A DNA stretch of 64,000 nt from Candidatus Ozemibacter sibiricus (GTDB lineage: Bacteria; Muiribacteriota; Ozemobacteria; Ozemobacterales; Ozemobacteraceae). The stretch lies in NCBI GenBank assembly GCA_003327425.1, contig QOQW01000014.1, positions 62,001-126,000 on the forward strand, given 5' to 3'. A model generated the notes under the pieces. The model did no database searches. It had not been told where the DNA came from and saw nothing but the letters and a program-made list of their open reading frames with translations. The position numbers were made by a program, and so were the translations under genes. Positions 51,045 through 60,295 of the stretch are shown in pieces; within the stretch, counting starts at the first letter, position 1; each line of letters starts with the position of its first letter.

Positions 51045-51680
51045 GTGTCCAATCGCCAGTTGATGGAAGAGACTCGGCATGCTCTCGAACGGAACGGGTT
51101 CGAGGTGCATGTCCATGCGACGCCTGAGCAGGCGGTGCCCGAGATTCTGGCTCGCCTGCCGGCCGGGGCGACCATCGGCCGCTGCGGTTCGGTGACGGTC
51201 GAGCGGCTGGGCCTGTGGCCGGCCCTGGCCGACCGCGGCCACCCGATCCTCGATCCGTATGTGGCTGGGTTCACGACCGAGCAGAAGGACGCGGTGCGAC
51301 GGCAGACCCAGCACGCCGACGTGCTGCTGACCGGCACCAACGCCATCACCACCGATGGCCATCTGGTCAATATCGATGGGGTGGGCAACCGGGTTTCGGC
51401 GCAGATCTTCGGGCCGCGCCAGGTCGTCATCGTAGCCGGCTGGAACAAGCTCGTCGCCGGCGGGGTGCCTGCTGCCCTGGCGCGCATCAAGCAGGTGGCC
51501 TGCCCGCAGAATGCCCGCCGGCTCAACCTCGACACGCCCTGCGCCCGCGACCTGCCCTGCCCGCCGCCCGACGGCTGCCGCTCGCCCGGGCGCATGTGCA
51601 ACGCCGTCGTCATCCTGGAGCGCCGCCCCCGCCTCACCCCCATTCGCATCCATCTCGTGGCGGCCGCTCTGGGTTTCTGA
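51045..51680 (+). CDS. LUD-domain (LutC/DUF162-like) protein
   Basis: This is a 211-residue protein. The segment TGTNAITTDGHLVNIDGVGNRVS and the VVIVAGWNK phrase are the signature of the LUD/DUF162 family. Members include LutB/LutC lactate-utilisation proteins and stand-alone relatives. AAGGAGG (51031-51037) stands seven bases before the GTG at 51045. The C-terminal half carries six Cys residues (in ACPQN, DTPCARDLPCPPPDGC and RMCN), some of which could bind a metal or cluster. No lutA or lutB partner is adjacent. Its last 47 bases overlap the 3' end of the convergent exporter. Confidence 0.82.
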   Translation: MSNRQLMEETRHALERNGFEVHVHATPEQAVPEILARLPAGATIGRCGSVTVERLGLWPALADRGHPILDPYVAGFTTEQKDAVRRQTQHADVLLTGTNAITTDGHLVNIDGVGNRVSAQIFGPRQVVIVAGWNKLVAGGVPAALARIKQVACPQNARRLNLDTPCARDLPCPPPDGCRSPGRMCNAVVILERRPRLTPIRIHLVAAALGF

Positions 51681-53985
51681 CCGCGCCCGGCGGCGCCGAG
51701 CGGCCGTCGCCGAACGCCAGGAAGAGCGCCGGCAGGGCGACGAGGTCGCCGACGATCCCGAGCAGGACGATGACGGCCCCGATGCCGCCGAAGTAGCGGA
51801 ACGGCTTGAAATCGCTGAACAGGAAGATGGCGTTGGCCACGCCCATCAGCAGGGCCGAAGCCAGCACCGGGTGGAACAACTGGTCGAGCACGTACCAGGT
51901 GCGGCGCACCGGGTGGCGACCGGTGGCGCCGGCCCGCTCGCGGAAGCAGGTCAGCATGTGCAGGGTGTCGTCGACGACGAGGCCGCTCATGACGCAGCCG
52001 ACCACCCCCGTCGAGGGATTGAGCGGCAGTCCCGCCAGATGGGCCAGGGCGTAGGCGCCCAGAATGGGCAGGAAGTTGACGAGCAGGGCGTAGAGGGCCA
52101 ACCGCAGACTGCGGAACACCGCCAGGAACACCGCCGCGATCATGGCCAGGGCCGAGCCGAACGCCCACCAGACGTTGGTCAGGATCAATTGCTGCATGCG
52201 GGCGTTGAGGTAGATCTCGCCGGTGGGCTCGGCCCGTAGCCCGGTCCCGGCCAGTCCGGCGTCGGCGGCGCGCTGCACGGCCGCCGCCACGTCGAGGATC
52301 TCGCGATCATCCGAACCGGTCACGCCGATCTTGATGGTCAGCCGCGCATAGTCCGGGCTGACGAAGAAGCCGGCCAGCCCGCGCGAAGCGTAGAGCGTGA
52401 CGATCGATCGCAGGAACTCGGGCGAGGCCGGAATCGACGCGGCGCCGGCGAACCGCTCGGTGAAATCGCGCACCAGATCGACGACCGAGAAGACGGCGTT
52501 GACGCCCGGCAGGCGGCCGACCCGGGCCTGCACCTCGGCCACGGCTTCGAGCGCGGGCCGGGTCAGCACGTCGTCGCCCGAGATCATCAGATCGAAGGTG
52601 TAGGGCCCGCCGAACCGGGTGCCGATGAAGCGGAAGGCGGCGAGCAGCGGGTCGTCGGCCGGGAAGATGTCTTCCAGCGCATGGCGGCTGACCAGGGTGG
52701 TGGCGACCGCCAGACAGGCCAGGCTGCCGAGCAGCAACACCGCCAGCACCGCCCGGGCGTGGCGCAGCACGAAGCGCATCAGCCACCGTTTGAGACCGCG
52801 CAGCCGGACCGTCCCGGTGTCGACCACCGCGAAGTTCGGTTTGTACACCTTCAGGAAGGCGAACGCGAACCCGAACATCACGCCATACGAGAGAAAGCAC
52901 GCCAGCGAGGTATAGACCGAGAACAATTGGATGTTTTGCGAGGGGTTCGACGACAACGCGAAGAATCCGATCAGCGTCGTCACCATGTTGACGAAACAGG
53001 GCCAGGCCAGCCGCCGGAACGTCTGCTCGTGCAGCGTGTCGTAGTCGCGCCAGGCCGTCTCGCCGGCCACGAAATGGCTGATGATGAAGATCAGCTCATT
53101 GAACGAGACGACCAGGGCGAAGGGAATGATCGGCGCGGTGAACAGGTTGATGCCGTGGCCGTTCAGGAAATAGATGGCGAAGGTCAGCACCGCCGGGATC
53201 GCCACGGTGAGCACGATCATGACGAGCACGCCGAGGTCGGGGAAGAAGATCCAGGCCAGGATGGCGCATGCCACCGCGCTCAGCGACAGGAACACCCGGT
53301 TGTTGCGGGCGACCGCTCCCATGAAGCGATCTTTGAACCACGGGAAGCCGAAGACATGATGCGGCCGCTCGCCGAACAGTCGGGGCCGCAGCTCGTCGAT
53401 CGCCGCGCACAGCTGCTGCTGCCAGTCGGGCCAGCGGGTGTCGGGCACGATCATCACCGCGATCGCCCCGCCATCGTGCGAGATCACCCGCCCGCGCAGG
53501 ACGCGATCGGTGGCCACCGCCTCCTGCAGGCGGCGCAGGCGGTGGTCGGTCAACGATGCGGCGAACTGCTCGCGATCGCCTGAAGCCCGCAGCAGATCGA
53601 GCAGCGAGAAGACCTGCTGCACCTGCGGCAGGCGGTGCAGGGCGTCGACCACCTCTTTGAGATGGATGAGCGTCGCCCGCCCGAGGTCGGGAACCTCCCA
53701 GGCGATCAGGATGCTCCGCTCTTCATCGAACGACCGCCGGAACGTCTGCCAGGTGGCGAGGGCGGCCGGATCGGTCAGGGTGGACTCGATCTCATCGGCC
53801 ATCTGAACATGGGTGAACGCGCCCAGGCTCAGCAGCGTCACGCCGAGGAACGTCGCCATCACGGCGCCGGGGTGGCCGGCGACGAGCCGATAGATCCAGC
53901 TCACCAGCCGGAAGTTCGGAGGCGCCTGGGCCGCAGGGGCGTCGGGCCCGTCCACCGTGTTCGCTTGGGGCGCGCCGAATGGCAC
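51634..53985 (-). CDS. MMPL/SSD-type RND superfamily exporter
   Basis: This 783-residue protein has two repeats of the RND fold, each with one helix, a periplasmic domain of about 180 residues, and five helices. Typical segments are HALEDIFPADDPLLAAF in the periplasmic loop and STGVVGCVMSGLVVDDTLHML in the helix with the Asp pair. At about half the length of each periplasmic domain of AcrB-type pumps, it belongs to the MMPL/hopanoid-lipid exporter (HpnN-like) group. Substrate is probably a lipid or hydrophobic compound. The GTG start lies four bases after the stop of the ferritin-like gene, suggesting coupling. It is not linked to an adaptor. Confidence 0.84.
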   Translation of the reverse strand: MPFGAPQANTVDGPDAPAAQAPPNFRLVSWIYRLVAGHPGAVMATFLGVTLLSLGAFTHVQMADEIESTLTDPAALATWQTFRRSFDEERSILIAWEVPDLGRATLIHLKEVVDALHRLPQVQQVFSLLDLLRASGDREQFAASLTDHRLRRLQEAVATDRVLRGRVISHDGGAIAVMIVPDTRWPDWQQQLCAAIDELRPRLFGERPHHVFGFPWFKDRFMGAVARNNRVFLSLSAVACAILAWIFFPDLGVLVMIVLTVAIPAVLTFAIYFLNGHGINLFTAPIIPFALVVSFNELIFIISHFVAGETAWRDYDTLHEQTFRRLAWPCFVNMVTTLIGFFALSSNPSQNIQLFSVYTSLACFLSYGVMFGFAFAFLKVYKPNFAVVDTGTVRLRGLKRWLMRFVLRHARAVLAVLLLGSLACLAVATTLVSRHALEDIFPADDPLLAAFRFIGTRFGGPYTFDLMISGDDVLTRPALEAVAEVQARVGRLPGVNAVFSVVDLVRDFTERFAGAASIPASPEFLRSIVTLYASRGLAGFFVSPDYARLTIKIGVTGSDDREILDVAAAVQRAADAGLAGTGLRAEPTGEIYLNARMQQLILTNVWWAFGSALAMIAAVFLAVFRSLRLALYALLVNFLPILGAYALAHLAGLPLNPSTGVVGCVMSGLVVDDTLHMLTCFRERAGATGRHPVRRTWYVLDQLFHPVLASALLMGVANAIFLFSDFKPFRYFGGIGAVIVLLGIVGDLVALPALFLAFGDGRSAPPGAVRNPERPPRDGCEWG

Positions 53986-53989
53986 CCGG

Positions 53990-54472
53990 TCAGAAGAGCG
54001 AAGGCTGGGTCGGCGGGAAGAGGCGGGCCTCGAGCTGCTGCAGCCGCTTGAAATGGTCGACGAAGCCCTGGGCGATATGGCGCAGCGCGTCGGCCAGGCG
54101 GGGCTCGTCAGTGACGAGCAGCCGGTCGCAGCTTCGCTCGGCCAGGCCTTGTTCGAGACTGGCCAGCGAGGTCAGCAGGTAGCGCGGCGCCGCCTTCCCC
54201 TGCCGCACTTCGTCGAGCAGGTGGTCGATGCGGGCCTGCAGCTGTTCGAGCGTGTCGGGCGTCACCCGCCCGGGCCCGGCCCGCCAGCGCTCAGGATGGG
54301 CCGCCAGATCGTCCTGGATGTTGGCGAACAGGGTGGCGTGTCCTTCTTCTTCCTGCGCCAGCTTCAAGAAAACCTCGGCTTCGGTCGGGAACAGGCGCGC
54401 TCCCTCGCGATAGAGGGCGGCCAGCGCTTCTTCGTTCTTCTTCAGCAGGGCGATCAGGCGGGCCAGATCCAT
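53990..54472 (-). CDS. Ferritin-like/rubrerythrin-type di-iron domain protein
   Basis: This is a 160-residue helical protein. Helix one has LLKKNEEALAALYREGARLFP, and helix two EVFLKLAQEEEGHATLF, with the Glu and the EExxH-type residues that bind iron in ferritin-like and rubrerythrin domains. A basic patch with an AERSCDRLL segment lies in the third helix. The family deals with oxidative stress or iron. The start is the ATG at 54472, preceded by GGGGGGAA; a longer frame upstream has no ribosome site. It precedes the exporter by four bases. Confidence 0.7.
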   Translation of the reverse strand: MDLARLIALLKKNEEALAALYREGARLFPTEAEVFLKLAQEEEGHATLFANIQDDLAAHPERWRAGPGRVTPDTLEQLQARIDHLLDEVRQGKAAPRYLLTSLASLEQGLAERSCDRLLVTDEPRLADALRHIAQGFVDHFKRLQQLEARLFPPTQPSLF

Positions 54473-54614
54473 GGATTCCCCCCGGGCGTGAAATGAAGCT
54501 TGCCCGTCCATTCTAGAAGGGCGGGCAAGCCGATGCAACTCGATGAGCGTTCGCCGCTTGGCGTTGCCTTCCCTTGGGGGCGAACGGCCAGCAGGCAGAT
54601 AGAGCCGCTGTCTC

Positions 54615-56105
54615 TCAGCGGGGCGCGAGGTCGCGCAGGCCGCGGCGCACCATCTCGACGATCAGGTCGACCTCGCTCGTCGTGATGTCGAACGACGGGG
54701 TGAACCGCAGGCCGTACTCGCCGCCATGGATCATCTCGATGCCATGCAGGCGCAGCCATTCCTCGAACCCGCTCTTGCCGGTGACCTTGTACTTCTGCGG
54801 GTTGAGCATGACGCTGACCATCAGGCCGGTGCCCACTACCTGATCGACGGCCCCAGGGAACTCGCCGGCCAGGGCCTGGAATTTCCTCACGAACTCGGCC
54901 CCTCGCTCGCGGATGTTCTGCCGCAGCGCGGGCGTGATGCTGTCGAGCACCTCGCAGGCCACCTCGAGGGCGCGGGGGTTGGTGGTCATGGTGTTGCCGT
55001 ACAGGCCCTGCACGTAGATGTCGGCGACCTCCTGGCGCAGGGCGATGACCGACAGCGGATACTGGCCGGCGTTGAGCGCCTTGGAGTAGGTCTCGATGTC
55101 GGGCGGATCGCAGTCTTCGAATCCGGGGTAGTCGACCAGGCTGAGGCACCCCTGGGCGCGCAACGCGGCCTGGATGGAATCGACGACGAGCAGGCTGCCC
55201 ATCTCGCGGCTGAGGCGGCGGGCCTCGTCGTAGAAGGCGCGGGTGATGGCCAGGCCGGGAATCCCTTCGCCCATGACGGGTTCGAGGAAGACGGCTTCGT
55301 AGAAGATGCTGTCGCGCTCGGCCTGGGCGAAGGCATGACGCAGGGCCTCGAGGTCGTTGATCGGGATGTAGTTGATGCGGTCGGGGTTCCGGAACGAGGC
55401 CAGATGCTTCAGGTACATGCTGCGCGTGCTGTGCGACAGCCGGGCGGGGCCTTCGGTGCGGCCATGGAACCCTTCGATGGCCGCCAGTTTGGCCGGCGTG
55501 CGGCCGGCGTGGCGCGCGCCGGGGTCGGTCATCCGCTTGGCATGGATGTCGGTGACCCGGCAGGCGAAGGTGACCGATTCCGACCCGCTGTTCAGGCAGA
55601 CGAACTTGCCGTAGGGGCAGCCGGTGCGCCGGGTGTGGCCGATCTCGCGGCGCAGGCGGTCAGTCAGCCGCTTCTGGCTGAAGGACGGCGTCATGACGTT
55701 GGCCATGACGTAGGGCCGGGCCATCGCTTCGAGCACCTTGGTTGGGGCATGGCCGAGGCCGAGCATGCCGTAGCCGCCCGTGTCATGCAGCACGGCGCCG
55801 TGGGTGGTGATGATCCAGGGGCCGACCGCCGCCAGTGGCACGTAGGGGTTGATGCCATGGGTGGGGTAGAAGTTCAGCAGGTGCTCCTGCACGAGGGCGC
55901 ACAGGGCGCTCTCTTCCATCTTGAACCAGTCGGCATGGTCCCGGTCCATCTCCTCGCGTTGCCGGGCGGCGGCCTCGATGGCCTGGCCCAACTGGGGATG
56001 GGTGCCGAGGAACCGCTGGATGATCTCGTCGTCGAGACCCTTGGTGCGGGCCGGGCCCGCGGCGGCACGGATGCGGCACAATCGATCGAACATGGGATGA
56101 CTCAT
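54615..56105 (-). CDS. Class III PLP-dependent aminotransferase
   Basis: This is a 496-residue fold-type I aminotransferase. GYGMLGLGHAP (about 118-128) and CLNSGSESVTFACR (about 174) are class III segments. The Schiff-base Lys lies in ETYSKALNAGQYPLS (about 342). EAVFLEPVMGEGIPG and LVVDSIQAALRAQG complete the PLP site; the usual D-E-V-Q reads D-S-I-Q. It transfers an amino group from a diamine, omega-amino acid or lysine-type donor to an oxoacid, but the substrate is not clear. AGGAGG precedes the ATG at 56105 (frame continues upstream without a ribosome site). It is followed by the ferritin-like gene after 142 bases. Confidence 0.85.
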   Translation of the reverse strand: MSHPMFDRLCRIRAAAGPARTKGLDDEIIQRFLGTHPQLGQAIEAAARQREEMDRDHADWFKMEESALCALVQEHLLNFYPTHGINPYVPLAAVGPWIITTHGAVLHDTGGYGMLGLGHAPTKVLEAMARPYVMANVMTPSFSQKRLTDRLRREIGHTRRTGCPYGKFVCLNSGSESVTFACRVTDIHAKRMTDPGARHAGRTPAKLAAIEGFHGRTEGPARLSHSTRSMYLKHLASFRNPDRINYIPINDLEALRHAFAQAERDSIFYEAVFLEPVMGEGIPGLAITRAFYDEARRLSREMGSLLVVDSIQAALRAQGCLSLVDYPGFEDCDPPDIETYSKALNAGQYPLSVIALRQEVADIYVQGLYGNTMTTNPRALEVACEVLDSITPALRQNIRERGAEFVRKFQALAGEFPGAVDQVVGTGLMVSVMLNPQKYKVTGKSGFEEWLRLHGIEMIHGGEYGLRFTPSFDITTSEVDLIVEMVRRGLRDLAPR

Positions 56106-56255
56106 CCTTTCCTCCTGGGCGGGACTATCTGGACCCGCCTCCATGGCAGGAAATGTAGCGCACTTCTCCCCGGTTTGCCAAGAGGGAATCGCCGCCTCGG
56201 GCGAACGCCCATCCGCCCCTGCTTTGGTTCGTCGAAACGCCTCGGTCTGGCCCCC

Positions 56256-56343
56256 TGGCCATCGGCGAAGCGGTCGTCTCGCCGGCCGACCGCCATTCTT
56301 CGGCCGGCGGCGACATGGGGTCCAGGGGCCGGTGGCCCCTGGC
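56256..56343 (+). repeat. Dispersed intergenic repeat, copy B
   Basis: Block 1 (56256-56276), starting TGGCCATCGGCGAAGCGG, is identical to 21 bases of copy C. After 40 variable bases comes the palindrome block GGGGTCCAGGGGCC-GGT-GGCCCCTGG (56317-56342), which differs from copy C at one base of its loop. A run of eight A residues follows at 56353-56360. Confidence 0.6.
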
Positions 56344-56389
56344 AGGTCCTGCAAAAAAAAGACTCTGTCCTTGTTCTGGTTGCCCGCGG

Positions 56390-56426
56390 AAAACACACCG
56401 GCCCGTCCTGTGCGGACGGGCCGGTG
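56390..56426 (-). terminator. Intrinsic terminator of the cold-shock gene
   Basis: CACCGGCCCGTCC (56396-56408) pairs perfectly with 56414-56426 around a five-base loop. On the minus strand the stem is followed by TGTTTTCC. It lies 66 bases after the cold-shock stop codon. Confidence 0.7.
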
Positions 56427-56491
56427 AACAGAACCGCTTCAGCCAGGCGACCTACCCGTTCGACCGGGCGTGGTCGCCGCCGCTGGTTCGC

Positions 56492-56695
56492 TCAGATCTT
56501 GCGAACGTTGATGGCCTGGGGGCCCTTGGGGCCTTCTTCGACGTCGAACTCGACGGCCTGACCCTCTTCGAGGGTCTTGAAGCCGGTGCCGAGGATCGAG
56601 CGATGGTGCACGAAGGTGTCTTTCCCGCCGTTGTCGCGCACGATGAAGCCGTAGCCCTTGGACTCGTTGAACCATTTGACCTTACCGCGTTCCAT
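56492..56695 (-). CDS. Cold-shock (CspA-family) nucleic-acid-binding protein
   Basis: This is a 67-residue single cold-shock domain. RNP1 is KGYGFI (about 13-18) and RNP2 is DTFVHHRS (about 25-32; the usual is VFVH). [11 protein letters not shown] is the family start. It binds single-stranded RNA and DNA and acts as an RNA chaperone. The ATG at 56695 is the correct start; 14 further in-frame codons lie in the leader. AGGAG stands 11 bases upstream, a long spacing. The leader of about 150 bases resembles that of cold-shock mRNAs. Confidence 0.94.
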   Translation of the reverse strand: MERGKVKWFNESKGYGFIVRDNGGKDTFVHHRSILGTGFKTLEEGQAVEFDVEEGPKGPQAINVRKI

Positions 56696-56851
56696 GTAAC
56701 AAACACACTCCTGAAAAATATTCTCCGATATCACCAACCACCTGGAATCCTACCGTCTCGCAATGTCACTGGAGGCACAACACGCCGAACCGCGGACACT
56801 CAAACGCTTCAACGCAGAACACCCAAAGGGCGGCACACTCGAAGTGCATTC

Positions 56852-56860
56852 AGTATAGCA
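56852..56860 (-). promoter_or_regulatory. Extended -10 promoter of the cold-shock gene
   Basis: On the minus strand TG-C-TATACT (56860-56852) is an extended -10. CGTACA, 18 bases upstream, is a weak -35. The start point near 56845 gives a leader of about 150 bases before the ATG at 56695. Confidence 0.6.
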
Positions 56861-56869
56861 CAAAATGAC

Positions 56870-57182
56870 GGGGGTTGTACGAAATTTCTTCGCCGAGGCC
56901 CGCCGCGCCCGACGAAAATCTGACGACAACCCTTTCCTGGAGCGGGTTTTGCGCCAGAAAAAAATATGCGCCAGAGAGTTCGCCGCTGCGAGGTGGCGGG
57001 GAAGAATGAAACCTAGGCCATCGCGTGGCGCTATTTCTATCGGAGCCGGCGAAAGCCATGTCTCTGACAGTCGGAAGACTTTCTGATCGCCGGCCGCGCT
57101 GCCCGACTCGCCCATGATGTTGTTCGCTCACTACCGGCGTCGAATGATGCTGTTCGTCCGCGGCGAGCGCCGGAAGAGCAGA
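56870..57182. other. Intergenic region, no gene seen
   Basis: About 310 bases upstream of the cold-shock promoter and downstream of the lipoprotein gene. Short frames here have no ribosome sites or known motifs. An AT-rich stretch lies near 56935-56975. Confidence 0.4.
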
Positions 57183-57210
57183 ACCGGGCCGGCCTGGCGG
57201 CCGACCCGGT
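57183..57210 (-). terminator. Hairpin downstream of the large lipoprotein
   Basis: Arms 57183-57194 and 57199-57210 pair over 12 bases with one mismatch around a four-base loop. Only scattered T residues follow on the minus strand. Confidence 0.45.
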
Positions 57211-57233
57211 CGAGACAAGCGATCAGAGGCCAG

Positions 57234-60008
57234 TTACTGCAGAACGATCGGACTTCCGGAGGTCGGGGTGAAGACCAGAGCCCCCTGGTCATTCACGCTC
57301 AATTGCCCAAGAACCGTGTTGCCTTGTTTGAGGAGGTTCTGGTTCTGGTTGGCGGGAGCTTTCAGACCATTGGCATCGAAGATGGCGTTGTCGAGGATGT
57401 AGGCGGTCTGATCGATGGAGAAGTTGGCCTGGAAGGTGCCATCGACATTGCGGCCTTGGGCGGTCACATCGGTGGCAGCCATGGTGATGTTGAGACTGAA
57501 GTTCCGCTGCACGCCGTTGATTGAACCGGTGAAATTGCCGCTACCGGTGAAGTAGAGGGGAGTTCCGCCTGCGACCAAAGTGATGGGCTGATTGGTTCCG
57601 CCCTGGGTCTCTAGATTGGCTGCCACCAAGCCGTTGGTCAGTTGTTTGCGCAGGAGCACCCGCATCCAGACCTTCGCTGGCACGGCCGACCATGGATTGG
57701 GCTTGCCAGGAGCCGGGTCATACCCGACCACCTGCATGGGGTCCCCATTGTCAAACAAGCGCACGATCGGATACAGGCCGTAGCTATCGTAAGTGCCCGA
57801 GGAATAAACGAAACAATCGGTCTCCTGTTCGAGCGGCTCTCGGTCCTCGCCGAAAATATACCGCCAGCCAGTCAAGGGCCATAGACCTTCCTGAGAGGGA
57901 ACATCGTTGATGACGGCTCGGATGGAGGAGGAAAGGGCAGAAGCGGGGGCTGGCAGGGCCGGAACGGTCTTCAATCCCTGGCCGATCGTTTTTACGCTGG
58001 CACCGATGGCTTTGAGAGTGTCGGCTTGCGCCGCTGGCAATGAAGCCGAGCCGCCTTCGCTGCTGCTCCCGCCGGGGACGCGAAGCTGCCGAGCCAGGCT
58101 GCTGTTGATGTTGTTCTTGCGTCGGCTCTGGACTTGGATGTTGACCAAGGCTCCCGGGGTGAGGGTGTAGCTCGACGATTGATAGGCGATGGAGGCCGAA
58201 GTGAGCGCTTTGTTGGCGGTTTCCTGGTAGAAAATGCGATTGTTCCCCGATTCGGCAATCGCATCGGCGAAAATTTCGTAGCCGTCGAAGTCGGCGAACT
58301 GGCTGGCCGGCCAGGTGACGTTGAAGCTGGTGGCTCCGGCCGCGATGGTCGCATTGAGCAGCGGCTTGTCGTTGCTCGTCAACCCAGACACGGGGAAGAT
58401 GAACGTTTGAACCGAATTATCGGTATAGGTGACTTTGAAGGTGTAGGTGTCGCCGTTCTGGTGCGTGACGCTGCCTTCGCCAGTGAGAGGCCACCCAGTG
58501 GCAGGATAGGCCGAAGGATGGCGCGTGGAGTCATTGCCCCATGAAGCCCAGTAATTCCAGGCGTTGGAATCGTTCTCCGCAGGATTTTTCTCGAGAGTGA
58601 GGGTGCCGGTCACTTTCCCGCCGCTGACTTCGACTTTGCGAACGGGGAAATTCTTCACATCCTCCACCTGGAACCACAAATGCGATTGATCGTTGTATTG
58701 ATCGGGCTGCGCGACATTCCAATATCCGCGCAAGAAGTTGAGATGGATGTCGACGCGATCGACCTTGCTGCCATTGCCCAGGAGCTTCCAGGACCCATCG
58801 GTGAACTTCTTGATCACCATGGGGAAGAAGTCGTCATTGGCGAGGGCATTGGCGCGATAGGTCTGGAAATTGCCATCGAAAGTGTATCCGTCACGGAAGC
58901 TTTCGATGATGTCGGTGCGCAGCGTCTGAGTAGTTTTGTTGCGGAAGGTGACCGTGCCGGAAAGGCCCACCAGATACGTGGTGGCATCGATTTTCCGGAA
59001 TACCGGGCGGCCCGTGAATCCGACGAAGTCTTCTTCCTCGTTGTCGTTCTCAGGATTGGCGAAGAACGACAGATAGTCATTCTTGTTTTTCCCGTTGTTG
59101 AGGAAGGTGTCGCCCAACAACGCGCTGACCTCATTGATTTCTGTGGCCGACAGAGCTGTGCCGGTCATGGCTTTCCCGAAGAAGTTCATGAACTGCTCGG
59201 TGACGAGCTTGACCTGGGTCTCATCGTCAACCGGCAGAACCACGGGCGGTTGCAGTTCACCTTCCGCAATGGGCTGGACAATCGTATCGTTCCACGTCAG
59301 CGTCGTGGTGGTCAGGGTTTTGATGCCCTTCTCGATTTGCTCGAGAATGGTCATTGTGGCTTCCCCTGCTTCGGGATTGGCTTCCGCGAGGGCCGCGGTG
59401 AACAGTTGGCGCTGCTGGGTGTAGGTGACGTTGGTTTCGTCGACCACTTCTTTGTACAGCGCGGTGAGATCGATGGTGATGGCGGTGACGTTCTTGATCA
59501 GATCTGCCACCGTGGCGAGTTGCAGGGTGCCTTCATTCTTGGCGAAGGCGAGCGCCACCTGGGCGAAGGTGGTGGTCAGATGGTCGGTGGTCAGATTGGC
59601 CAGATCGGTGTTCTGCAGGTCGGTGACGAGGTTCTGCACGACCAGGTCGCCTTTGTGCGCTTCGATGACGAACCCCTTGGCGTTCTGCAGATTGGTGACG
59701 GTCGCGGTGTATTTCCCGTTCCCGTTGTCGGTCATGGTATAGGTGGTGCCATCCGACAGGGTCAGGGTGACGCGCGCGCCAGTGACCACTTCGGTCGTCA
59801 CCGCGGCCAGCAGGGAGGCTTTCACATCGCGGAGGGCAGAACCGGCCACGACGGGGCGGGTGACGATGGTGGAGACGGTGGTGACCGAGGTCGGCGCCGC
59901 CACGACATCGGGGCCGCTGCTGTCGCCGCCATCGATCAGGCGACAACCGACCAGCCCGGGAAGCAACAGGCCGAACAACATACACATGGCAAGGAAACGG
60001 ATACGCAT
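57234..60008 (-). CDS. Large lipoprotein of unknown function
   Basis: This 924-residue protein's signal peptide ends in LLPGLVGC (Cys 22), a good lipobox. AAAGGAGT stands before the ATG at 60008; a longer upstream frame has no ribosome site. Residues about 60-140 (GARVTLTLSDGTTYTMTDNGNGKYTATV) look like a carboxypeptidase-regulatory-like beta domain. A helical region follows to about 300. The remainder is mixed beta, with an Fn3-like stretch near 640-720 (AGATSFNVTWPAS) and further strands to the end. No catalytic motif is visible. It is probably a cell-surface or outer-membrane-facing protein. It has no obvious operon partner. Confidence 0.72.
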   Translation of the reverse strand: MRIRFLAMCMLFGLLLPGLVGCRLIDGGDSSGPDVVAAPTSVTTVSTIVTRPVVAGSALRDVKASLLAAVTTEVVTGARVTLTLSDGTTYTMTDNGNGKYTATVTNLQNAKGFVIEAHKGDLVVQNLVTDLQNTDLANLTTDHLTTTFAQVALAFAKNEGTLQLATVADLIKNVTAITIDLTALYKEVVDETNVTYTQQRQLFTAALAEANPEAGEATMTILEQIEKGIKTLTTTTLTWNDTIVQPIAEGELQPPVVLPVDDETQVKLVTEQFMNFFGKAMTGTALSATEINEVSALLGDTFLNNGKNKNDYLSFFANPENDNEEEDFVGFTGRPVFRKIDATTYLVGLSGTVTFRNKTTQTLRTDIIESFRDGYTFDGNFQTYRANALANDDFFPMVIKKFTDGSWKLLGNGSKVDRVDIHLNFLRGYWNVAQPDQYNDQSHLWFQVEDVKNFPVRKVEVSGGKVTGTLTLEKNPAENDSNAWNYWASWGNDSTRHPSAYPATGWPLTGEGSVTHQNGDTYTFKVTYTDNSVQTFIFPVSGLTSNDKPLLNATIAAGATSFNVTWPASQFADFDGYEIFADAIAESGNNRIFYQETANKALTSASIAYQSSSYTLTPGALVNIQVQSRRKNNINSSLARQLRVPGGSSSEGGSASLPAAQADTLKAIGASVKTIGQGLKTVPALPAPASALSSSIRAVINDVPSQEGLWPLTGWRYIFGEDREPLEQETDCFVYSSGTYDSYGLYPIVRLFDNGDPMQVVGYDPAPGKPNPWSAVPAKVWMRVLLRKQLTNGLVAANLETQGGTNQPITLVAGGTPLYFTGSGNFTGSINGVQRNFSLNITMAATDVTAQGRNVDGTFQANFSIDQTAYILDNAIFDANGLKAPANQNQNLLKQGNTVLGQLSVNDQGALVFTPTSGSPIVLQ

Positions 60009-60295
60009 CAGTGACTCCTTTGGTGTGACTCGCCTGAATGGAAATCCTGCATCCAGGCCAGGTATGATTACCGGACACGGTCCGGAGTGTGCGGGCAGAA
60101 AAATACCCTCTGCCGGATCATCTGTCAAGGCTCTGAGGGCCGTTTTGTGCTGCCTGCTGGCGACGGTCCTGCCATGGCTTTCCTTCCCTCCCCCCTGAGA
60201 ACGTCGCTGGGGCACCGCGCTGATGACGGCGGGGGCACGCATGGTCAACGAACAGGCACTGATGACCGAAGGAAGGGAGAAAGGAGATCGTCGAA

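Noticed and set aside
54726-56561. 611-codon frame antisense to the aminotransferase
   Set aside because: No domain and no ribosome site; the aminotransferase on the other strand has all PLP motifs.
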